Part shown: piece after piece, positions 51,167 to 60,151 of the stretch
Layout of the letters: every line of letters begins with the position of its first letter
Position numbering within the stretch: position 1 is the first letter of the stretch
Source of the DNA: Agromyces italicus DSM 16388
GTDB lineage: Bacteria; Actinomycetota; Actinomycetes; Actinomycetales; Microbacteriaceae
DNA length: 64,000 bases
Assembly: GCF_000421545.1 (NCBI RefSeq)
Contig: NZ_ATXF01000006.1
Span: forward strand, 124,001 to 188,000
Direction of reading: 5' to 3'
Position numbers and translations under genes: made by a program
Notes under the pieces: model-generated
Told to the model about the DNA's origin: nothing
Seen by the model: the letters and a program-made list of their open reading frames with translations, nothing else
Databases searched by the model: none

Positions 51167-52671
51167 CGGATTTCTCCGAGCATCTCGATACGGTCGACCT
51201 GGAAGAGCGACATCGGCAGGACGATGCCATGGTCGGCGATCCGCTCGGCGAAGCGCGGCCGGACCCCGGTCGGGCCGAGGCGCCCGAGCAGCCGGCCCTC
51301 GTGATCGAAACCCGCGGAGTAGTCGAAGCTGAACGCATCCTGCAGGGTGATGATGTCGCCCTCCATGCCGTGCACCTCGGTAATGTGGGTGATGCGGCGT
51401 ACGCCGTCCTTGTGCCTGGTGATCTGGACGATGATGTCGATGGCCGAGGCGATCTGCTCACGAATCGCCCGCAGCGGGAGGTCCATTCCCGCCATGAGCA
51501 CGAGCGTCTCCATGCGGGAGACCGCGTCGCGGGGCGAGTTCGCGTGCAGCGTCGAGATCGACCCCTCGTGGCCGGTGTTCATCGCCTGCAGCATGTCGAG
51601 CGATTCGGCACCACGCACCTCGCCGACCACGATGCGGTCGGGGCGCATACGCAGTGAGTTGCGAACGAGGTCGCGGATCGTGATCTCGCCGCGACCCTCG
51701 ATGTTCGCCGGCCGTGACTCGAGCCGCACCACGTGCTCCTGCTGAAGCTGGAGCTCGACCGCGTCCTCGATCGTGATGATGCGTTCGTCACCTGGAATGA
51801 ACGCCGACAGTACATTGAGAAGCGTCGTCTTACCGGTACCTGTACCGCCCGAAACCAAGATGTTCAACTTCGCCCGAACAGCCGCGTCCAGGACCGTCGC
51901 TGACTCCCTCGACATGCTGCCGAAGTTGATGAGGTCGTGGACAGTGTAGGGAGTACCGGCGAACTTACGAATAGTCAGGGACGCCCCATCGACCGCGAGC
52001 GGCGGGATGATCGCGTTGACACGCGAGCCGTCTTCGAGTCGGGCATCGACAAGCGGCGATGATTCGTCGATACGGCGGCCAACCTTCGCGACGATCCGCT
52101 CGATCACCCGACGCAACTGGGGCTCACCGGTGAATCGGTGCGGCGACTCCTGCAGTCGACCATTGCGCTCGACATAGAGACGGTCGAATCGATTGACCAT
52201 GATCTCGCTCACGGTCGGGTCTGCGAGCAGAGGCTCGAGCGGCCCGTACCCCAGCACGTCGGCGCCGATATCCTCGATCAAGCGATTTCGTTCGGCGGTC
52301 GACAGCGCCAACTGTTCGCCCGCGACGATGTCGGCGAGTTCGGCACGCGCGAGGAGGTGGAGTTGCGCTTCGGTCAGGGAGGCGTCATTGAGGCGTGCAC
52401 CGATACGGCCGAAGAGTTCCTGGGCCGCCTTCTCCTTCACCGCGGACAAGGGGTCCACCGCTCCAGCTGGGCGCGGGTTCGCCACCCGGGGCGGAGTCTG
52501 CTGGAAGAACGTGGGCTCCGTTGCTGCCGTGGGGGGCTGCTCGGGCGGTGTCGGCGGAGTTTCGACATCGTCGTGCGCCAGCGATTCGGTGGGCTCCTGC
52601 ACAGCTGGCCCGAACGGTTCGGCGGTGTCTCGCTCACCGCGGAGGGCATTCAATCGCTCATTCAGGTTCAT
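51163..52671 (-). CDS. cpaF: Tad pilus secretion ATPase CpaF/TadA
   Basis: A 502-residue type IV pilus ATPase. An N-terminal Pro-rich segment (about 40-75) precedes the N-domain (about 95-200). Then come Walker [19 protein letters not shown] near 290, the Asp box [20 protein letters not shown], Walker [21 protein letters not shown] and the His box [18 protein letters not shown]. It powers assembly of Flp pili. ATG at 52671 overlaps the end of the cpaE gene by 14 bp; its own stop overlaps tadB by 4 bp. Confidence 0.95.
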   Translation of the reverse strand: MNLNERLNALRGERDTAEPFGPAVQEPTESLAHDDVETPPTPPEQPPTAATEPTFFQQTPPRVANPRPAGAVDPLSAVKEKAAQELFGRIGARLNDASLTEAQLHLLARAELADIVAGEQLALSTAERNRLIEDIGADVLGYGPLEPLLADPTVSEIMVNRFDRLYVERNGRLQESPHRFTGEPQLRRVIERIVAKVGRRIDESSPLVDARLEDGSRVNAIIPPLAVDGASLTIRKFAGTPYTVHDLINFGSMSRESATVLDAAVRAKLNILVSGGTGTGKTTLLNVLSAFIPGDERIITIEDAVELQLQQEHVVRLESRPANIEGRGEITIRDLVRNSLRMRPDRIVVGEVRGAESLDMLQAMNTGHEGSISTLHANSPRDAVSRMETLVLMAGMDLPLRAIREQIASAIDIIVQITRHKDGVRRITHITEVHGMEGDIITLQDAFSFDYSAGFDHEGRLLGRLGPTGVRPRFAERIADHGIVLPMSLFQVDRIEMLGEIR

Positions 52672-53992
52672 TCGATCGCCGCCTTCTCTGGATCTTGCTG
52701 CGCTTCGGGAAAGCCTCGGGTGCGATGCGGAGCACGATCGATCGGATCGCCTTCGCCGCGGGGTCGCGCACGTCGTCGTGGATGAGCGGCACCCCCCGAT
52801 TCGAGGCGAGCAGCACCGCCGATGACTTGGGCACCTCGATGTCGACGGGCGCACCGATGATGTTCTCGACGTCCTTGATGGTGAGCCCGCTGTGCTTGTC
52901 GACTTGATTCAACACGATGTGTCGATTGCCGGGCATGAGTCCGAGTTTCGTGAGCAACTCGAACTCGGTGCGAGTGGCACGCAGGCTCGGCACACCCATG
53001 TTGGTCACGAAGACAGCATCGGTGACGTGCTCGAGAGTGACCAGCGTGTGCTCGCCGAGCCCCGGCGTCGTATCAATGACCACGAATCGGAAGGTCGATC
53101 GCAGCCTGCTGATGAGATCTGCGAGTGCGGCAGGCGCCACCTGATCTCCGAGTTCGGGCGACGGCGCGCTGGCGACGACGAAGAAGCCGTCTTCGTGTCT
53201 CGTGAGCGTCGTCTTCAGAACGAGTTCGTCGATCGCCGCGTCGGCGACGGCATCGACGATCGTCTTGTCCGGTTGGAGTGCGAGCGTAGCTGTGATATCG
53301 CCGAACTGCAGATCGGCGTCGACGAGTACCACCGAGTTCGGTGCGACCTCGGCGAGTCCGGTCGCGAGGTTGATCGCGATCGTCGTCTTGCCCTGTCCGC
53401 CCTTCGGGGCAACGACCGCGATGGCCTCCGTCGGGGCCCCGGCCTCGAGCGGTGGGAACTCCCACATCGGAGCCTCGGGTTCGACCTCGTCGCTCGCCGC
53501 GAGTTCGGCTGCGAGATCCGAATCGACGACTACTTCATCTGCGACCGCAGCGTCGATGAACGGGGCATCTTCGACCTCCACCGCAGCCGGAACGTCGAAG
53601 TCGTGCGACTCGGCATGCCCGTGCGCGACGAGCCACAAGGCGAGGCGATCGAGCAACCCCACTGTGGTCTCGTCAGTGGCGTCGGGGTTCAGTACGGCGT
53701 GGAGCGAGAGCTCATCCACCCAGTCTTCGAGGTCAGACCGCTGCTCTCGTACGACGATCAGCCCGAGGTTCGGATGCTTTGCGGTCAACGCGTCGACCAG
53801 TCCCCGGGTCTCTTCGTAGTTGAGCACAGGGCCGAGCATCGCGATCCGTGGCACGTCATTCACTCGGCTGACGACCGCTTCAGGGCCGAACGTCAGGAAC
53901 TCACCCGGGACCACGGCAAGCCGGTCGCCGAGCAGAGCCCGCAACCGGGTCTCGTACTCGGCGGATCGACTGACGAGCAGGTACGGGAGCAC
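52658..53992 (-). CDS. cpaE: Tad pilus localisation ATPase CpaE/TadZ
   Basis: A 444-residue protein with a receiver-like N-domain (about 1-160) and a ParA/MinD-type ATPase domain with the deviant Walker A PKGGQGKTTIAINLA near residue 213. LVDADLQFGDITATLALQPD follows near 240 and FVVIDTTPGLGEHTLVTLEH near 315. It marks the site of pilus assembly. GTG at 53992 shares a base with the CpaB stop (TAGTG). An acidic linker (about 155-185) joins the two domains. Confidence 0.9.
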   Translation of the reverse strand: MLPYLLVSRSAEYETRLRALLGDRLAVVPGEFLTFGPEAVVSRVNDVPRIAMLGPVLNYEETRGLVDALTAKHPNLGLIVVREQRSDLEDWVDELSLHAVLNPDATDETTVGLLDRLALWLVAHGHAESHDFDVPAAVEVEDAPFIDAAVADEVVVDSDLAAELAASDEVEPEAPMWEFPPLEAGAPTEAIAVVAPKGGQGKTTIAINLATGLAEVAPNSVVLVDADLQFGDITATLALQPDKTIVDAVADAAIDELVLKTTLTRHEDGFFVVASAPSPELGDQVAPAALADLISRLRSTFRFVVIDTTPGLGEHTLVTLEHVTDAVFVTNMGVPSLRATRTEFELLTKLGLMPGNRHIVLNQVDKHSGLTIKDVENIIGAPVDIEVPKSSAVLLASNRGVPLIHDDVRDPAAKAIRSIVLRIAPEAFPKRSKIQRRRRSNEPE

Positions 53993-54768
53993 TATCTGAG
54001 GTTGCTCTCATTTACCGGAGCGGAACCGGAGGTATCGGTCGCCTCGTTCTGCAGGGTTGCCCAAAGTCCGACGTAGGGGATGTAGTCACCCGCCTGCTCG
54101 TTCCCTTCCATCGCCCAGACCAGGCGCTCTGCATCGTGGGTCGCGAGCGCAACCGTGAGTAGAATCGTGTCGCCGCTCGTCTCACTCCCCTCCGAGGAGT
54201 CGCCGTCGCTCACGTTCTCGCCGATCTGCGCGTTGGTAACCAAGACGCCGTTGAACGAGAACTGGGACTCGGGTACGAAGGTCGGGGTACCGTCCTTTAT
54301 GTCGACTCCAGCTTCGTATTTCGTAACGACCAGACCGATCTTGCTGCCGGATCGAATCGCGCCTCCGACCATCCGCTGCACGGGGAGGGCGAAGCTGACC
54401 TCCTGCATCCCTGCCGGCACGTCCACGTCTCCACGTGAGGCCTTTTCGGCAGGGGACACGAACTGAGCCACGAGCAGTTGCTCTCCGACGAACACCTTGC
54501 CGTCGGCGACCAAGCCGTTGAGCTCGGAGAGCTTCGTCACGGCACCTTCAGGGATGTTTCGCTGCGGCGCGCTGTCGAGCTTGACAAAATCACCGACCGA
54601 CTCGCCCGGGGTGCCGCTGGGGATTTCCTCCGTGACGACGTAGACGTCAGCGAGCTCGGCGCCCTGCTGGGCGCGCGCATCGGCGCCTCTCACGTAGGTG
54701 ACAAGAAGGAACGCGCCGACGACTGTGAGGATGAGGGCGATGATCGCGCCGATGATTCGGGTCTTCAT
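53992..54768 (-). CDS. cpaB: Flp pilus assembly protein CpaB/RcpC
   Basis: A 258-residue protein with an N-terminal membrane helix (IIGAIIALILTVVGAFLLVT), an SAF domain (about 45-110: VYVVTEEIPSGTPGESVGDF) and an RcpC-type domain (about 115-235: QEVSFALPVQRMVGGAIRSG, DTILLTVALATHDAERLVWA). Exported toward the cell surface, it stabilises Flp pilus assembly in gram-negatives; actinobacterial versions work without the outer-membrane secretin, and none is encoded here. ATG at 54768 lies 40 bp from the tadG stop. Confidence 0.88.
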   Translation of the reverse strand: MKTRIIGAIIALILTVVGAFLLVTYVRGADARAQQGAELADVYVVTEEIPSGTPGESVGDFVKLDSAPQRNIPEGAVTKLSELNGLVADGKVFVGEQLLVAQFVSPAEKASRGDVDVPAGMQEVSFALPVQRMVGGAIRSGSKIGLVVTKYEAGVDIKDGTPTFVPESQFSFNGVLVTNAQIGENVSDGDSSEGSETSGDTILLTVALATHDAERLVWAMEGNEQAGDYIPYVGLWATLQNEATDTSGSAPVNESNLR

Positions 54769-54808
54769 GATGTTCGGGGTCTTTCAGGGCCGGGGTGAGG
54801 GTCGGGCA

Positions 54809-55840
54809 CTAGCTGATCAAGCTGACGGTGGTTGAGATATCTGTGCCGGGCACGGAACCGACCGGTACGTACTCCTGAAACTTCAGGAGTATTGCGCGGC
54901 AGTTGCCTGTGCAGTTCAAGTTGTCGACGTCTTGGTTCGTGTTGTCCCAAACGTTCGGGAGCCCGGTACCGGTACCGCCGAACATCCACGCGATGATCTC
55001 CACCTTCGCGTAGTGCTTGAGGTGGACAACGGCATTCTGGCCCGAGCCGCTCACCTTCGTGTCGAAAATCGGGACGTAGAGCGACTGCCCGACCAGCGAT
55101 TCGGTGAACAGCGCGTGGCAGAGCATGCCGTACTCGTTGTCGATGCCGTTGTTGCCGGTATTGCTCCCCGCGGTCGTGCCGTCATTGTTGACCTCCGAGA
55201 GGCAGCCGATCGGGTTGCCGTCATCGTCGAGCAGCGGGTCGAGCCATCCAAAGCCACCGGGCACATCGGGCTCAGTCGGATCGTTGTCCCGATCGCAGGG
55301 CTTGTTCCGGTCGAACCGCACCCAATGCTCGTCGTTATCCTCCGCGCCCGCCGCCCCGACCCCTCGCTCGAACTCGCACGATGAAAGTGCAAGGGGGATG
55401 GTGATGTCACCGGCTGCCCATCGAGCTGTCGCTGTGGCCGTCACTGGGCCGTTGTCTGTGACACCGATCACCGCCGCGAACGGGTGGAACGGTGAGGTCG
55501 TGCCGTCGACATTGAGCGTGCTCACGTCAATCCGCACGGTACGAGCGGAGCGATCGATCACCTGGTCGTCGATCGCGACGGCGTCGTCCTCCGAGTTGCC
55601 GTTCGCGAAGTTCGAGGCGATCGTCGTATCGCCATTCGTGGGGCAATGACTCACAGAGCACTTCGTGGCGACGGCAAGTGCCGCTGAATCCGCCGCATTC
55701 TGGAGCTGGGCACGCTCGTAGTACAGCATCCCGGTGTCGACGCCGATCGCAGCCATCCCGAAGATCGGCACCAACAGAATCGCAACGAGCACCGCGCTCG
55801 CACCGCGCTCCCGGCGCATCCGCTCCATCAACCGCCGCAT
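54809..55840 (-). CDS. tadG: TadG-type pseudopilin-like protein
   Basis: A 343-residue protein. The class III pilin-like N-terminus is [20 protein letters not shown] with a membrane helix, then [20 protein letters not shown] (Tad_N). The remainder is an extracellular region of about 270 residues with cysteine pairs (CSVSHC, CEFERG, CTGNC) that may form disulphides, and a [20 protein letters not shown] acidic stretch. No von Willebrand A motif is visible, unlike many TadG proteins. Its ATG at 55840 overlaps the tadE stop by 13 bp. Confidence 0.87.
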   Translation of the reverse strand: MRRLMERMRRERGASAVLVAILLVPIFGMAAIGVDTGMLYYERAQLQNAADSAALAVATKCSVSHCPTNGDTTIASNFANGNSEDDAVAIDDQVIDRSARTVRIDVSTLNVDGTTSPFHPFAAVIGVTDNGPVTATATARWAAGDITIPLALSSCEFERGVGAAGAEDNDEHWVRFDRNKPCDRDNDPTEPDVPGGFGWLDPLLDDDGNPIGCLSEVNNDGTTAGSNTGNNGIDNEYGMLCHALFTESLVGQSLYVPIFDTKVSGSGQNAVVHLKHYAKVEIIAWMFGGTGTGLPNVWDNTNQDVDNLNCTGNCRAILLKFQEYVPVGSVPGTDISTTVSLIS

Positions 55841-56241
55841 ATCATCTTGCTTTCTGCTGACAGCACCCGTTCGGGCGCGAGGAGCCAATTGAACCACCCG
55901 GTGAGCCCAGGCGCCTCCAGGGTGGCGACGGCCGTCACCGAGAGCGGTTCATCATCGGGATTCGTCGGTGCGCACTCCATCGACGTGAAGGTGATCGACG
56001 CGTCGGGGATGAGAGGTGCTGCGGCGAGGCCCTCCGCGATCGCCTCTGCCTCGGCGCCGGGCTCAGCCCAGTGAATCGCCATGGTGCGCGCCGCTTCGCG
56101 CGCCGCGTTGCCGAGCGAGACTTGCTGACCGAACGCCCATCCGAACTCGATGATCCCGAACACGACGGTGAGTAGGACGGGCAGGATCAGCGCGAACTCG
56201 ACTGCCGCCGCTCCGCGTTCACGTGCTCGATGCGTCGCCAT
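55828..56241 (-). CDS. tadE: TadE-type pseudopilin
   Basis: A 137-residue protein. N-terminal pilin-like signal [20 protein letters not shown] with a membrane helix and a type III leader cleaved at the Gly-Ala junction. [19 protein letters not shown] follows, as in TadE. The outer domain has two cysteines (MECAPTN and the terminal MICGG). ATG at 56241 follows AGAGGG. The prepilin peptidase at 57016 probably processes it. It may stabilise the pilus base. Confidence 0.88.
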   Translation of the reverse strand: MATHRARERGAAAVEFALILPVLLTVVFGIIEFGWAFGQQVSLGNAAREAARTMAIHWAEPGAEAEAIAEGLAAAPLIPDASITFTSMECAPTNPDDEPLSVTAVATLEAPGLTGWFNWLLAPERVLSAESKMICGG

Positions 56242-56327
56242 GCGATGCCCTCTCATTGACGCACTCTTTGGTGCCACAGAGTGGCGAGCCGCTCTATGCG
56301 GTCCGCCACTCCGGTCGAAACCTCGCC

Positions 56328-56513
56328 TTAAGGAATCTGCTGTTCGACGGTCGTGAAAGCCCCAAGGATGTCCTGCCCCAGAAGGGCGACGACGCCGACG
56401 ATGACGGCAGCGATCAGGGCGACGATGAGGCCGTACTCGACCGCAGTCGCGCCCTCCTCTTCGGTACGGAGCGAGTTGACACGCGCCTGGAGACGCGAGA
56501 ATGCCTTCAGCAT
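56328..56513 (-). CDS. flp: Flp/Fap-type pilin
   Basis: A 61-residue major pilin. Leader [20 protein letters not shown], then cleavage before [20 protein letters not shown], the class IVb hydrophobic helix, and a short tail ([18 protein letters not shown]). ATG at 56513 follows GAAGAGGTCCATC. First gene of the operon; a 500-bp upstream region carries two CCCCA-N3-TGGGG sites and GGGGTACA palindromes. It assembles into adhesive pili after processing. Confidence 0.95.
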   Translation of the reverse strand: MLKAFSRLQARVNSLRTEEEGATAVEYGLIVALIAAVIVGVVALLGQDILGAFTTVEQQIP

Positions 56514-56624
56514 GATGGACCTCTTCGGGTAGTGGGACATCTGCACTCCCCGGTCGGGTGGTGCATCCGCCTGCAGGTACATGCGGTGACATGAAGGTAT
56601 CCACCGCATTCTGGGTGACCTATG

Positions 56625-56721
56625 CCCCACTTTGGGGGAGGCATCCGCGCCGATACGCAACGATTGGCTCAGATCGGGCGTTCTCGGCGCAACATGCGTG
56701 ATCGTGACCCCCAATCTGGGG
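56625..56721. promoter_or_regulatory. Two CCCCA-N3-TGGGG sites upstream of flp
   Basis: CCCCACTTTGGGG at 56625-56637 and CCCCAATCTGGGG at 56709-56721 share the inverted repeat CCCCA-N3-TGGGG, 84 bp (eight helical turns) apart and 110-210 bp upstream of the pilin start. Two identical sites in phase suggest a looping or paired regulator of the Tad operon. Confidence 0.6.
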
Positions 56722-56728
56722 GTTTAAC

Positions 56729-56786
56729 GGGGTACAGGTTTGGGGTACACACGTACCCTGCGATCGGGGTACAGATGTACCCCGAT
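56729..56786. promoter_or_regulatory. GGGGTACA palindrome cluster
   Basis: Three GGGGTACA words. The last is the perfect inverted repeat ATCGGGGTACA-GA-TGTACCCCGAT (56763-56786) and the middle is GGGTAC-N4-GTACCC (56743-56758). A lone half-site lies at 56729. Located between flp and the prepilin peptidase gene. Confidence 0.6.
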
Positions 56787-56825
56787 GCGGGGCGGGGGTC
56801 TCGATACGCTGGTGAGTTCGCTACG

Positions 56826-57000
56826 CCGCCGGATTTCGAGACAGTCGCTACGCTCCCTCCTCAACCCACTCGACCGCCGGGTTTCGAGACAGTCGCTACG
56901 CTCCCTCCTCAACCCACTCGACCACCGGATTTCGAGACAGTCGCTACGCTCCCTCCTCAACCCACTCGACCACCGGATTTCGAGACAGTCGCTGCACGAC
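56826..57000. repeat. 48-bp tandem repeat, four copies
   Basis: A unit starting CCGCCGGATTTCGAGACAGT and ending CCTCAACCCACTCGA repeats at 56826, 56874, 56922 and 56970 (last partial, altered). It lies in the 502-bp gap 56514-57015, which has no gene, and belongs to the TTTCGAGAC / CTCCTCAACC family dispersed in this window. No spacers, so not CRISPR. Confidence 0.92.
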
Positions 57001-57015
57001 CTCCTCAGCCCGCGC

Positions 57016-57666
57016 TCACCCCGCCAGCAGCACCGCCACGAGCGCCCCCGCGAGCATCGATGGCCCGAATGGAATCGACCCCCGCAACGTCACCCGTTTC
57101 AGCGCGAGCGCCACGAGCGAGGCCACGCCCCCGATCACGAACGCGGCGAGCAGGGCGACGAGCCAGGGCGACAGCCCGAACCAGCCGACGAGCAACCCGA
57201 TCACGAGTGCGAGTTTCACGTCGCCCATTCCCATCGACGACGGCGAGATGAGGGCGAGCACGAAGTAGGCGGCGAACATCGCCGCGGCACCGGCGAGCGC
57301 CCAGACGAGCCGCATCCACTCCCCGGCGACCCAGGTCGCCGGGATCAGCAGCACCGCCACCGCGGCGAGCGCCGGGAACACCACCGCGTTCGGCAGCCGC
57401 TTCTCGACGAGGTCGACGATCGAGAGCACGGTCGCGCCCGCGGCGAAGGCGAGCAGGGCCGGCAGCATCCAGTCGGGGCCGAAGCGCAGTCCGAGCAGGC
57501 CGAAGGTCACCGCGGTCGTCACTGCGGCGGCGAGGCGCAGGGCGGTGCGCCGAGGCATCCGCTCGCCAATGATCGAATGCACCGACCATGCGGCCAGCGG
57601 CCACCACCCGAGCGCGAACCCGGCGGCGGCGAGGGCGAGCGCGGTCAGCGGCGCGATCAGGGGCAT
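57016..57666 (-). CDS. Prepilin peptidase (A24 family, CpaA/TadV-like)
   Basis: A 216-residue membrane peptidase with six or more hydrophobic segments. The two catalytic aspartates of A24 enzymes appear in LSIVDLVEKRLPNAVVFPAL (near residue 84) and PSSMGMGDVKLALVIGLLVG (near 147, the GxGD motif). It lacks the N-terminal methylase domain, as in CpaA/TadV. It lies 502 bp upstream of flp on the same strand and probably cleaves the leaders of Flp, TadE and TadG. ATG at 57666 is the best start. Confidence 0.9.
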   Translation of the reverse strand: MPLIAPLTALALAAAGFALGWWPLAAWSVHSIIGERMPRRTALRLAAAVTTAVTFGLLGLRFGPDWMLPALLAFAAGATVLSIVDLVEKRLPNAVVFPALAAVAVLLIPATWVAGEWMRLVWALAGAAAMFAAYFVLALISPSSMGMGDVKLALVIGLLVGWFGLSPWLVALLAAFVIGGVASLVALALKRVTLRGSIPFGPSMLAGALVAVLLAG

Positions 57667-57739
57667 GGTGGAGAGCGTAGCGCCGCGCGGGCGCGCCGTC
57701 GCGCGCGTGTGCACAGGGCACGACGCAGCCGATTCGGCT

Positions 57740-58057
57740 TCAGAGCGCCTGACGCAGCTTCGACTCGAACCCTGGCAGGTCGTGCACGACGGTCTCACGA
57801 ATGATCGTGAGGTCGACCGAAGCGTACCCCTGCGCGATTCGGTTTTGGGTCGCCCAGATGACTTTCCAGTCGTCAGCGAAGACGCGGTCTCGAAAGCCAG
57901 AGCTTGTGGCCGCGATGGCCTCGATCGCCGCAGCCAATCTCAGGCTCACCGCATCGGCGATCGTCTCGTCATCGAGGTCGCCGCGCGCCAGATGTCGCTG
58001 AAGCGCGGCCAGGTGGTCGAGCGCGTCACCCACCAGTTCTGCGTCGGTGCGACTCAC
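57740..58057 (-). CDS. HepT-like protein, RX4H motif lost
   Basis: A 105-residue helical protein of the HepT/DUF86 family, toxin partner of MNT. The helix that should carry RX4HxY reads TQNRIAQGYASVDLTIIRE near residue 70: the motif arginine and histidine are both glutamine (Q-NRIA-Q-G-Y), while the tyrosine is kept. Codons CAA and CAG confirm this. The RNase activity of HepT depends on R and H, so this copy is probably not an RNase. GTG at 58057 overlaps the MNT stop (GTGA). Still a full-length, coupled gene. Confidence 0.85.
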   Translation of the reverse strand: MSRTDAELVGDALDHLAALQRHLARGDLDDETIADAVSLRLAAAIEAIAATSSGFRDRVFADDWKVIWATQNRIAQGYASVDLTIIRETVVHDLPGFESKLRQAL

Positions 58058-58542
58058 AAGGGCACCGCTTCGCTCAGCACCTGGTCTGCGACATTCGATC
58101 GTAGCGAGCGGGCCGGCACGACATCGACGTGTGTGCCGAGCAGTTCGGCGAGCTCGACCTCGAGCCGAGCGAGCGAGAACAACCCCGTACCCTCGTCGAG
58201 GTCGACGAGCAGGTCGACATCGGATCGGTCGTCATCGGTACCTCGAGCGACGCTGCCGAACACCCGCACGTTGCGGGCGCCATGATCGCCCGCGATCCGC
58301 ACCACCGACGACCGATTCGCGCCGAGTCGGCGACCGAGTTCCGACCGGCCGTGAAACCGGAGCAGGCGTGAGACCTCAGGCTGACTTCGCCCGATCGCCT
58401 CAGCGATCTCACGCTGCGAGAGCCCCGCCGCGGCGCCCGTGCGCACGGCGCCGACGAGTTGGGCTCGCGATCGACGATGAAGCTCATCGGCGCTCGCCGC
58501 CTCAGCGCGCAGTCGCGCCACAAGCTCAGCCGAGCCATCCAT
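58054..58542 (-). CDS. MNT nucleotidyltransferase antitoxin with HTH
   Basis: A 162-residue protein. The N-terminal helix-turn-helix (about 25-60: LSQREIAEAIGRSQPEVSRL) is fused to a minimal nucleotidyltransferase (about 75-160) with the canonical GSx10DxD motif: GSVARGTDDDRSDVDLLVD. In MNT/HepT systems the MNT enzyme adenylylates HepT at the motif tyrosine to silence it. ATG at 58542 lies immediately beside the palindrome GCAAGT-N6-ACTTGC, suggesting autoregulation by the fused HTH. The HepT partner overlaps by 4 bp. Confidence 0.9.
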   Translation of the reverse strand: MDGSAELVARLRAEAASADELHRRSRAQLVGAVRTGAAAGLSQREIAEAIGRSQPEVSRLLRFHGRSELGRRLGANRSSVVRIAGDHGARNVRVFGSVARGTDDDRSDVDLLVDLDEGTGLFSLARLEVELAELLGTHVDVVPARSLRSNVADQVLSEAVPL

Positions 58543-58545
58543 ATA

Positions 58546-58563
58546 GCAAGTACTATCACTTGC
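58546..58563. promoter_or_regulatory. GCAAGT-N6-ACTTGC operator at the MNT start
   Basis: An inverted repeat with 6-bp arms, starting 4 bp upstream of the MNT ATG and overlapping A/T-rich TAGTAC/TATATG promoter-like words. The HTH of the MNT protein is the likely binder (inference). Confidence 0.6.
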
Positions 58564-58584
58564 GTCCTGCGTGATGGAGGTGCC

Positions 58585-58702
58585 AGGTCGGGGTCTCGAG
58601 ACGCTCCGCTCCACGACCGGCGGGACCCGAGCTCCTCGACCCACGGGACCCGAGCTCCTCGACCGACGGGACCCGCCGCTACGCGACCGGCGAGACCCGC
58701 CG
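58585..58702. repeat. 23-24-bp degenerate tandem repeats
   Basis: CGGGACCCGAGCTCCTCGACC-like units start at 58621, 58644, 58667 and 58691 (later copies changed to CCGCTACGCGACC). They follow a GGGTCTCGAGACGCTCCGCT copy of the dispersed family at 58585 and run up to the FNR stop. Confidence 0.8.
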
Positions 58703-60085
58703 CTACGCGACCTCTCCGCGCGAGATGTCGACCATCTCATCGCGGGGCACGACCTTGACCCGCTTGCGGCCTTCGGCGCCGCCCAGCTCCTGCTCGTGCT
58801 CGTCGAGGCGGTGCCAGCCGTCGAGATCGGTCCAGCGGATTTCGCGCGACTCGAGCAACTCGATCACCGACTCCTCCGACGGCGACTCGGGCCGCCACCA
58901 GTTGCCGAGGTCGTTGATGACGTGCTTGATCGTCTCCATCGCGTCCGACTTGGTGTGGCCGATGAGGCCGACCGGGCCGCGCTTGATCCAGCCGGTCGCG
59001 TACACGCCGTACATCTGCCGCGCCTCGCCGGTCTCCTTGTCGCGCGTGAGCACCTGGCCCTCGTGGTTCGGGATGACGCCGAACTTCTTGTCGAACGGGA
59101 TGCCGGGCAGCGGCGACCCGAAGTAGCCGACCGCACGGTAGACCGCCTGGATGGGCAGTTCGCGGATCTCGCCGGTGCCGACGACCCCGCCGGCGCCGTC
59201 GGGGGCGGTGCGTTCCCAGCGGATGCCGCCCACGCGCCCGTTGCCGTCGTCGATGATCTCGAGCGGCTTGGCGAAGAAGTGCAGGTGCAGGCGACGGCTC
59301 GCCTCACCGACTTCGCGCTGGCGCCACTGGTTCAGCACCTTGTCGATGACGAAGACCTGCTTGTTGCCCGACACCGCTGCGCGGGCGGCGTCGTCGTAGT
59401 CGAAGTCCTCGTCGTAGACGATCATGTCGACGTCGCGCAGCTCGCCGAGCTCGCGCAGCTCGAGCGGCGTGAACTTCACCGAAGTCGGGCCGCGACGGCC
59501 GAACACGTGCACGTCGGTCACGGGCGACGCGGAGAGGCCGGCCGCGACGTTCGGGGGGATCTCGGTCGGCATCAGGTCTTCGACATGCTTCGCGAGGATG
59601 CGCGACACATCGAGCGCGACGTTGCCGTTGCCGATGACGGCCACTTCGCGCGCCTCGAGCGGCCACGTGCGCGGGAAGTCGGGGTGCCCGTCGAACCAGC
59701 TCACGAACTCGGCGGCCCCGTACGAGCCCTCGAGATCGATACCGGGGAGGTTGAGCGACGCGTCGCGAACCGCGCCGGTCGCGAAGATCACGGCGTTGTA
59801 GTGCTTCTTGAGGTCGTCGAGCGTGATGTCCTCACCGAAGCGCACGTTGCCGAAGATGCGGATGTCGCCGCGGTCGAGCACCTCGCGGAGGGCCGTGATG
59901 ATGCCCTTGATACGCGGGTGGTCGGGGGCGACGCCGTAGCGGACGAGCCCGTATGGCGCGGGGAGGTGATCGAACAGGTCGATCGACACGTCGAAGTTGC
60001 GCTCGGCCTTCAGCAGGATGTCGGCGGCGTAGATGCCGGCCGGGCCGGCCCCGACGATCGCCAGTCGCAGCTTGTTCCTCGTCAC
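58703..60085 (-). CDS. Ferredoxin/flavodoxin-NADP reductase (FprA-like)
   Basis: A 460-residue FAD enzyme of the adrenodoxin-reductase type. The FAD site is AIVGAGPAGIYAADILL near residue 7, NADPH binding is VAVIGNGNVALDVSRILAKH near 150, and the conserved block YATGWIKRGPVGLIGHTKSD lies near 365. It passes electrons between NADPH and ferredoxin. GTG at 60085 is preceded by GAGGAGAGAT, better than the GTG 4 codons earlier. The same strand carries the polyprenyl synthase upstream, 66 bp away. Confidence 0.93.
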   Translation of the reverse strand: MTRNKLRLAIVGAGPAGIYAADILLKAERNFDVSIDLFDHLPAPYGLVRYGVAPDHPRIKGIITALREVLDRGDIRIFGNVRFGEDITLDDLKKHYNAVIFATGAVRDASLNLPGIDLEGSYGAAEFVSWFDGHPDFPRTWPLEAREVAVIGNGNVALDVSRILAKHVEDLMPTEIPPNVAAGLSASPVTDVHVFGRRGPTSVKFTPLELRELGELRDVDMIVYDEDFDYDDAARAAVSGNKQVFVIDKVLNQWRQREVGEASRRLHLHFFAKPLEIIDDGNGRVGGIRWERTAPDGAGGVVGTGEIRELPIQAVYRAVGYFGSPLPGIPFDKKFGVIPNHEGQVLTRDKETGEARQMYGVYATGWIKRGPVGLIGHTKSDAMETIKHVINDLGNWWRPESPSEESVIELLESREIRWTDLDGWHRLDEHEQELGGAEGRKRVKVVPRDEMVDISRGEVA

Positions 60086-60151
60086 ATCTCTCCTCACTTC
60101 GAACCTTCGAACCTTCGGACCTCGGAGACGGCGTACGCGTCGGCGCCGCCG

